Below are positions 14,323 to 18,963 of a DNA stretch of 18,963 nt, piece after piece. The translations under genes and the position numbers were made by a program. Origin of the DNA: Thermodesulfobacteriota bacterium (GTDB lineage Bacteria > Desulfobacterota > DSM-4660 > Desulfatiglandales > Desulfatiglandaceae); NCBI GenBank assembly GCA_028278625.1, contig JANQDY010000056.1, positions 1 to 18,963 on the forward strand, written 5' to 3'. Within the stretch, counting starts at the first letter, position 1. Every line of letters begins with the position of its first letter. The notes beneath the pieces were generated by a model, which was given only the letters and a program-made list of their open reading frames with translations, did no database searches and was not told the DNA's origin.

Positions 14323-15720
14323 TCATTTCACCGCACATACGTTGGAGAGCACGGTAGCAAGATTATCGATGTCTTCTTTTGTGTGCATTTCGGTTATACA
14401 GTACAGGGCGCTCTGACCAAAAACAGGAAACTCCTGACTGATATCTTTTCCGCCGAATATATTGGTAGCCAGAAGCGCTTTATTGATCTCACTTACGGTT
14501 TTTCCGGTGCCGTTGAAATCAACAATGAACTCCTTGAATGTATGGGCCCCAGGGGAGGCGATTTTTATTTCGGGGACTTCCGCAATTCTCTTTTTAGCAT
14601 AGGCAACCCTTTGCATAATGCCTTCACCCAGCTCTTTGAACCCTTGGGGACCCATTAGGGCCATGTAGACGCCAGCCACAATCCCGAACAGTCCCGTAGT
14701 CGTGCCGACAAAGTCTTTTCCTTTTTCACGACTGGCATATGATGTTCTTTCGTAGAAGACTTCGCCAAAACCCCATTCTCCTTCGTTAACCGTCTCTGTT
14801 ACCCCGAAAAGCAGTGAAGGATATTCTGCAATCATCTCTTTTTCATCTTTGGTTGCCACCCAGCCACCCAGATTTCCGCCGTACCCCATATGTAAACCCA
14901 GCGGCTGGTAGTCTCCGACAGCATAATCGGCGCCATAATTACCCGGTCCTTCAAGCACGCCAAGGGATGAAGGATCTACGCCGGCGATGACGAAAGCCCC
15001 GGCCGCGTGCGCAATTTCAACGATGTCCCCAACACGGGTTTCGACAAAACCGAGATAGGATGGATTTTCAAAATATACTGCCGTGGTTTTATCGGAAATT
15101 TTGCCCTTGAGATCTTCTAAATCCATACAATTCTTCTGGAAGTCGTACTTCACTGTGACAATCTCGATTTCCGGTTTCCAGTAATTTTGAATGACCATAA
15201 ATCGACCTGGACTGATGTCTTCACCCACTAGAATCTGATGCCGTCCTTTCGTGCGGCAGGCCATTCGGCCGGCCATTCCAATGGCTGAAGCCCAATCATA
15301 GGTTGGTGTGTTGCAGGCATCAAATCCGGTGAGATCTCCAATCATGCTTGAGGTTTCAAAGAGGGCTTGAAACTTCCCATGGTCTGAGTAAGCCTCGCCC
15401 ACATAGGCCGTTAAAAACTCATCCCGACCTGCAATGGTATCACAAACGGATGGCACATAATGCTGCCAGCAACCACCCCCGAGAAAGCTGACGTTATCCT
15501 TACAATTCCGGTTTTTCGCCAGCATTTTTTCCACATGCTTTCTCAGATTTGCTTCCGAAAGAATCGGATCGGGCAAATTCATTTTGCCCCGAAAGCGAAG
15601 ATGCTCGGGAATCGCCTCAAAAATATCCTCGGCACTCTCCATCCCAAGCTCTGCGAGCATTTCCTTTTTGACCCTCTCCTCCGAGTTAGGTATATACGGG
15701 TGCACTTTGCCATTTACCAT
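14323..15720 (-). CDS. gcvPA: Glycine dehydrogenase (decarboxylating) subunit 1 homologue, divergent
   Basis: A 465-residue partner of the PLP subunit. It keeps the family layout: MVNGKVHPYIPNSEERVKKE near the start, FLGGGCWQHYVPSV at 79-92 (family: FLGAGSYDHYIPAV), an EFLTAY segment and a Rossmann-like large domain with KISDKTTAVYFENPSYLG. Length is close to the usual 440-450. The active-site motif written YTPYQPEISQG in glycine decarboxylases is AYVGEAYSDHGK here (105-116), and the following NASMYDGATA is NTPTYDWASA. These changes affect residues that line the active site in known P-proteins, which points to altered substrate or partner. AAAGGAG seven bases before ATG supports the start. 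It is transcribed directly before gcvPB and about 170 bp after the UcpA-like SDR. Confidence 0.85.
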   Translation of the reverse strand: MVNGKVHPYIPNSEERVKKEMLAELGMESAEDIFEAIPEHLRFRGKMNLPDPILSEANLRKHVEKMLAKNRNCKDNVSFLGGGCWQHYVPSVCDTIAGRDEFLTAYVGEAYSDHGKFQALFETSSMIGDLTGFDACNTPTYDWASAIGMAGRMACRTKGRHQILVGEDISPGRFMVIQNYWKPEIEIVTVKYDFQKNCMDLEDLKGKISDKTTAVYFENPSYLGFVETRVGDIVEIAHAAGAFVIAGVDPSSLGVLEGPGNYGADYAVGDYQPLGLHMGYGGNLGGWVATKDEKEMIAEYPSLLFGVTETVNEGEWGFGEVFYERTSYASREKGKDFVGTTTGLFGIVAGVYMALMGPQGFKELGEGIMQRVAYAKKRIAEVPEIKIASPGAHTFKEFIVDFNGTGKTVSEINKALLATNIFGGKDISQEFPVFGQSALYCITEMHTKEDIDNLATVLSNVCAVK

Positions 15721-15891
15721 GGTACTTCTCCTTTCTCTTTTGACTTTTTAGATTCACCTATAAATCACTCTCATCAATACATGGAGCGACTTGAAATGAT
15801 TTGGGTAATACCCTTTGTTGAAGATCTACCAGTGACAAATATCATTAGTTTCCAAATGTGTTTTACCGACGCTCTTTTTGCACAACCCTTA

Positions 15892-16686
15892 TCAAACTCC
15901 TACCGAGACAGTTTCTGGAAGTGTACTGCCCCCATCTATAACAACTTGCGTGCCCGTTATGTAAGCTGATTCGTCCGAGCCCAAAAAGGCTGCTAATTTA
16001 CCGATCTCATTGGCGTTTCCCAGACGTCCAATCGGTACGCCTTTGGCGATTCCTTCAATCACCGATTCAGGGTTTTCAGGGTCCGATTCTTTGGCGATTT
16101 GCTCCGCCATCGGGGTCAAGATGAATCCCGGGCAAATCGCATTGACGGTTATCCCATCATTGGCGACTTCGCGAGCCAGCGCTTTGGTGAAGCCCCAAAG
16201 TGCCGCTTTGGTGGTGGCATAGGCTGTTTCTCCTTGGTCCGCAACCATAGGACCTGTAACAGATGACATCACGACGATTCTTCCATACTTGTTCCGGATC
16301 ATATTCGGCAAAATCGCTTTGGTACAATTCCACACCCCTTTGATATTCACATCAAAGTGGAAGTCCCTGACTTCATCGCTCATTTCAAGGAAGTTTGCCA
16401 GACGGATCACACCGGCGTTGTTGCATAAGATATCAACCTTATTCTGTTCGTCGATAACCATCTCGGCCGCATCCAGACAGCTATTAAAATTCACAACGTC
16501 GACTCTTGCTGCAGTTGCTTTTCCGCCTGCCGCATTGATAGACTCTGCGGTTTTGAAAACCGTCTCGGAAATGTCCCAAAGTGAAACATGAGCGCCGTAT
16601 TTTGCTAGAGTTCTCGCGATACCTTCACCATTTCCCATGGCAGCCCCTGTAACGACCGCAACTCTACCTTCCAGTTTACCTTTCAT
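15892..16686 (-). CDS. ucpA: UcpA-like short-chain dehydrogenase
   Basis: A 264-residue SDR oxidoreductase. The Rossmann motif is TGAAMGNGEGIA (14-25), Asp38 ends beta-2, and NNAG is at 89-92. The catalytic residues are Ser142, Tyr156 and Lys160. The match to E. coli UcpA extends through the whole chain as I recall it, including DMSDxxRDFHxDxNIKGVWN-like and SSVTGPMVADQGETAY segments and the identical C-terminal SDESAYITGT and STLPETVSVG. Its physiological substrate in E. coli is not established, with furfural tolerance being the reported effect, so the reaction here is unknown; oxidation or reduction of a small hydroxy or carbonyl intermediate of the operon's pathway is likely. AAAGGA eight bases before the ATG sets the start. 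It lies between the SDR fragment and gcvPA. Confidence 0.88.
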   Translation of the reverse strand: MKGKLEGRVAVVTGAAMGNGEGIARTLAKYGAHVSLWDISETVFKTAESINAAGGKATAARVDVVNFNSCLDAAEMVIDEQNKVDILCNNAGVIRLANFLEMSDEVRDFHFDVNIKGVWNCTKAILPNMIRNKYGRIVVMSSVTGPMVADQGETAYATTKAALWGFTKALAREVANDGITVNAICPGFILTPMAEQIAKESDPENPESVIEGIAKGVPIGRLGNANEIGKLAAFLGSDESAYITGTQVVIDGGSTLPETVSVGV

Positions 16687-16866
16687 TTCCTTAATCCTTT
16701 CAAAAAACCGACATGATTCGTATAAGCGCGGCTAATTCCCCATGATAATTTCACAAATGGACAATTCTTAGAGGCAAATCCAATTACCTACTTTATGCGC
16801 AGTAGTTGATTTCCGATCTCATAGGCAGTTCGGACGTTGGGGCTTCATATTTTGCAATTTTCAGTT

Positions 16867-17106
16867 CTATTGCGCAGTCCACCCACCGTCTACCACAAAC
16901 TCTGCACCGGTGGTCCACTTGGATTCGTCCGATGCTAGATAGACATCAACATACGCAATGTCGTCCGGTTCTCCAATACATCCCAGAGGGTGCTGTTTGC
17001 CGACTTTTTCGAAATACTCTTCCGGTTTCAGGCCGTAACCTTTCGCCTCTTCTTCCGTCAAAGCCGTGTGAATATATCCCGGGTGAACCGAGCTCCTGCT
17101 TCTCCG
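16867..17106 (-). pseudogene. 5'-truncated short-chain dehydrogenase (C-terminal fragment)
   Basis: About 80 codons encode only the end of an SDR: SVHPGYIHTALTEEEAKGYG (the RVNSVHPGYI region just after the catalytic helix), then HPLGCIGEPDDIAYVDVYLA and TTGAEFVVDGGWTAQ followed by TAG. The cofactor-binding half and the catalytic Tyr-Lys are absent. Reading upstream in the same frame gives no SDR sequence, and a TGA is met at about 17126. The left limit given (17106) is where homology by eye ends. The piece lies between two healthy genes of the operon, so a deletion probably removed about 170 codons. An internal TTG start at 17061 could give a 64-residue peptide, but it would have no dehydrogenase activity. 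Confidence 0.8.
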
Positions 17107-17140
17107 GAATCATTTGGTTTTTTTAACCGCTTTCCTGAAA

Positions 17141-17365
17141 TCATAGAGTGGCTACCAAAGCATTGTGTAACGCTGCGGCCGTCTCGAACTGCTCCACTTT
17201 CATGGGTTCAAACAATTCGGCGAGAGTCTTTTTCTCATCGAAATCCCATTGAACTTCCTTTGAGCCAACCTGGGCGATAAGGTCCTTTTTGCTTATGGGA
17301 TAATCCACTTCAGCCGTGGCTTGTGTGAGGTGATGAATTCCCGCAAGGAAATATTTATCAGTCAT
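17141..17365 (-). CDS. 74-residue protein of unknown function
   Basis: A complete small gene with a strong AGGAGG eight bases before its ATG. The product begins MTDKYFLAGIHHLTQATAEV and continues DYPISKKDLIAQVGSKEVQW. Its C-terminal half is helical, with LAELFEPMKVEQFETAAALH. There is no signal peptide, membrane helix or Cys. The YPISKxxLI beginning and the FETAxxLxxAL ending faintly recall DUF2795-type small domains, but I would not assign it. It is the second gene of the operon, 91 bp after the amidase and just before the SDR remnant. It might be an accessory or partner subunit for an enzyme of the pathway. The excellent ribosome site argues that it is expressed. Confidence 0.65.
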   Translation of the reverse strand: MTDKYFLAGIHHLTQATAEVDYPISKKDLIAQVGSKEVQWDFDEKKTLAELFEPMKVEQFETAAALHNALVATL

Positions 17366-17456
17366 TTTCTTGTCCTCCTGATATGTAGATGGAATTCGCT
17401 AAAATAGAATCCGTTTTCGTTTTCCAAAATTCACCCGGTTTTAAGTTTAGCGACAC

Positions 17457-18392
17457 CTAAGGAAGTACAGGCTCCCGATCCCAATGTTTGCTGGCGTTGT
17501 AACGGCAGGTGGTGTCACCAGCGCCATGGTAATCCCGGCAGGATGCCCCTCTGTGCCTGAAAGAATACATGAAGTTGCCGGTCACCGCTTTCCGCCGATA
17601 TTGGTCGATGAGCTGGGGATAGAAATCCGCCTTGAAAATCCAGGGTAGACCTGTGGGTGCTTCGCAAATAATACCGCCGTCCGGATTCAGCATCATGCTT
17701 CGCCCAAAATACGCATAGGCCTCGTCTACCCCAACTGAGTTGGTCGCAACAACATAGCACTGGTTAAAAAGAGCGCCTGCCCTGTTGGTAATTTCCCATT
17801 GCTGGTCCCAGGGCGCCATGTAGTGGGACATGCGTATGATGATGTTCGCCCCGTTAAAGGCCGCTTCACGCCAGATTTCCGGATAGTCCCCGTCCGCGCA
17901 GATTATCGTGGCCAAACGGGATCCTTTAGGACCTTTCACCACCGGGCAATTCTGTCCGGGGTAGGTGGGTTCCCCGGGTATCCATGGATTCATTTTGGTA
18001 TATTTATGAACAATCTCGCCTTTATCATTTACAATAATCGCCATATTCGCAGGGGCTTTCCCCTCCTGCCGAACCAATGGGTTGAAAGTGGCCCATACCC
18101 CCAATTCTTTACACTTGTCAGTAAGCCTCCTGATTTCAGGTCCCTCCAAATCCACAAGCACGTTGGTCCACTCGACCGGGTGATACCCCTGCAAACCACA
18201 TTCGGTGCTTACAAATAGATCAAACCCCGGAAAACCGAGAGCCGCCTTGTCCATATAATCAAGGATCTGATCCACATTCTCATTTACGTCGTCCATGCTT
18301 TTCGCGCTACGGGGCGCGATTTGGATGGCAACGACACTTAAGCACTGGGTTTCTACGGTGCCGCCGATGGCATGTGTACTTCCAATGTTCAT
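17457..18392 (-). CDS. Carbon-nitrogen hydrolase, aliphatic amidase/formamidase (AmiE/AmiF)-like
   Basis: A 311-residue nitrilase-superfamily amidase that would hydrolyse a short amide to acid plus ammonia. Catalytic residues are visible: Glu64 in STECGLQG, Lys133 in KYTKMNPWIPGEPTYPG, the second Glu141 of the AmiE group in the same segment, and nucleophile Cys165 in IICADGDYPEIWREAAFNGA. The last motif is nearly the same as ICDDGNYPEIWRDCAMRGA of AmiE, and GFPGFDLFVSTE matches GLPGLDLIIFPE. Cytoplasmic, no signal peptide. Length is slightly under AmiE/AmiF (about 335-345). AAGGAG six bases before ATG sets the start. It is the first gene of the minus-strand operon and so probably delivers the pathway's entry step. 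The substrate may be a larger or charged amide, since the pocket region (MSHYMAPWDQQ) differs from both AmiE and AmiF. Confidence 0.88.
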   Translation of the reverse strand: MNIGSTHAIGGTVETQCLSVVAIQIAPRSAKSMDDVNENVDQILDYMDKAALGFPGFDLFVSTECGLQGYHPVEWTNVLVDLEGPEIRRLTDKCKELGVWATFNPLVRQEGKAPANMAIIVNDKGEIVHKYTKMNPWIPGEPTYPGQNCPVVKGPKGSRLATIICADGDYPEIWREAAFNGANIIIRMSHYMAPWDQQWEITNRAGALFNQCYVVATNSVGVDEAYAYFGRSMMLNPDGGIICEAPTGLPWIFKADFYPQLIDQYRRKAVTGNFMYSFRHRGASCRDYHGAGDTTCRYNASKHWDREPVLP

Positions 18393-18490
18393 GATTTTCT
18401 CCTTAATCGTTAAATAAATATTTACAAACTATCTAAATGATCGTAATTTCATAAAAAAATAGGCATTCGATCTCCCGGGCGGTTCCGTGA

Positions 18491-18506
18491 GGCAAATCGT
18501 GATCCA
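18491..18506 (-). promoter_or_regulatory. Sigma-54-like promoter upstream of the amidase operon
   Basis: On the minus strand TGGATCACGATTTGCC has the GG-N10-GC spacing, TTGC at -12 and TGG at -24. Transcription would start near 18480, leaving a leader of about 88 bases. The rest of 18393-18640 shows no gene: a 69-codon minus-strand frame there lacks a ribosome site and recognisable sequence. No convincing -35/-10 pair was seen by eye. Confidence 0.35.
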
Positions 18507-18646
18507 AAACACCCAATCAGCTTTCTGCTGAGCAAGCAGCAATAAGAGCATTATGAGAACTCCACCGCTTCGAAATACTTCTTCACAATCATTATTTGCC
18601 ATTATCCCCGTGCCAGGCGGAGCATCATGAAGAGTCATAAGTACTT

Positions 18647-18937
18647 ATGGACTTGATTATGCAGCAATAGACATGCCAGAAATCAGGACATGGCGTTAAG
18701 GAAGGAGGCCGGACCCTAGGTAATGAATCCAGGGGAACATATGTAGCCCATTCAATTCTGGTGGCAATCCCCGGTATGTGGAAGCTGACGGGTGATCGCT
18801 ATCTTCAGAAAAAAGAACTGGGACTATATCAACTATTCGAATGCTATTCCTAAGATAAGAAGACCAAGGCGTGTGCAAATTTTGCCCATCATTTTGTCAA
18901 ACTTGCTGAAAATTCAGGAATTATGGAAATGTGCTAA
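18647..18937 (+). pseudogene. Eroded coding remnant, unknown family
   Basis: One plus-strand frame reads like protein across two internal stops (TAG at 18668, TAA at 18851). It gives GGRTLGNESRGTYVAHSILV, then AIPGMWKLTGDRYLQKKELG, and after the TAA, ACANFAHHFVKLAENSG before a final TAA at 18935. The coding-like character persisting in the same frame on both sides of the stop suggests a decayed gene rather than chance. I do not recognise the family. The overlapping minus-strand frame (18696-18878) looks like a shadow. An ATG at 18941 opens the same frame into the window edge, but only seven codons are visible. Confidence 0.3.
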
Positions 18938-18963
18938 ATAATGCCAGATCTTACACATCTTTG

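Noticed and set aside
14300..15900. Glycine riboswitch upstream of the gcvPA/gcvPB genes
   Set aside because: The 171-bp gap before gcvPA and the 23-bp gap before gcvPB show no tandem aptamer-like conserved blocks; the larger gap is mostly AT-rich and lacks convincing helices by eye.
18429..18638. 69-codon minus-strand frame
   Set aside because: No ribosome site and no recognisable protein features; it overlaps the presumed promoter region of the amidase operon.
18668..18670. TAG read as pyrrolysine in the plus-strand frame
   Set aside because: The frame also has a TAA at 18851, and the product does not resemble a methylamine methyltransferase, so decay is the simpler reading.
1..18963. CRISPR arrays, rRNA genes, tRNA genes, insertion sequences, phage genes
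   Set aside because: No regularly spaced repeats, RNA gene sequence, transposase, integrase or structural phage genes were seen on either strand.

Overview
The window looks like part of a genome or metagenome contig from an anaerobic bacterium, most likely a member of the Desulfobacterota or a relative. The reasons are a tungsten-type aldehyde ferredoxin oxidoreductase, a dense set of acyl-CoA catabolism genes, a two-subunit glycine-decarboxylase-like P-protein and two sigma-54-like promoter matches. The taxonomic call is inference; no rRNA, tRNA or other marker gene is present.

Left block, 1-5346, GC-rich: a TetR-controlled beta-oxidation cluster. On the minus strand run an LCAD-type acyl-CoA dehydrogenase, a short-chain 3-hydroxyacyl-CoA dehydrogenase and the start of an enoyl-CoA hydratase cut by the window edge. 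A TetR regulator on the minus strand diverges from acetoacetyl-CoA synthetase on the plus strand. A 14-bp motif (TAAGTGGAnCATAC) lies before the regulator and, twice, before the acyl-CoA dehydrogenase, so it is a candidate operator linking fatty or branched acyl-CoA oxidation with acetoacetate activation.

Middle, 5347-6791: a junction zone. An 18-codon stub of a Phd/YefM-type antitoxin sits 28 bp after aacS, followed by a doubtful small ORF, a very AT-rich stretch, and a GNAT acetyltransferase whose base composition differs from both flanks.

Right block, 6792-18392, moderate GC, every gene on the minus strand: in transcription order an AmiE/AmiF-type amidase, a 74-residue protein, a 5'-truncated SDR, a UcpA-like SDR, a divergent GcvPA/GcvPB pair, an AcoX-type NAD-kinase-family protein, a DegT-type PLP aminotransferase and an M20 metallohydrolase. 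A terminator-like hairpin follows. Then comes a second unit: a 29-codon ORF and an aldehyde ferredoxin oxidoreductase whose frame is broken by one extra G in a G7 run. Each unit is preceded by a GG-N10-GC sigma-54-like match.

The most notable signal is the GcvPA/GcvPB pair. No GcvH or GcvT lies beside it, and motifs nearly invariant in glycine decarboxylase are changed in both subunits. With the amidase, deacylase, transaminase, SDRs and aldehyde oxidoreductase around it, this suggests an uncharacterised catabolic route for an amide or N-acyl amino compound in which the P-protein homologue acts on something other than glycine. The substrate cannot be read from the sequence.

The end of the window, 18393-18963, holds the presumed operon promoter and, on the plus strand, an eroded coding remnant.
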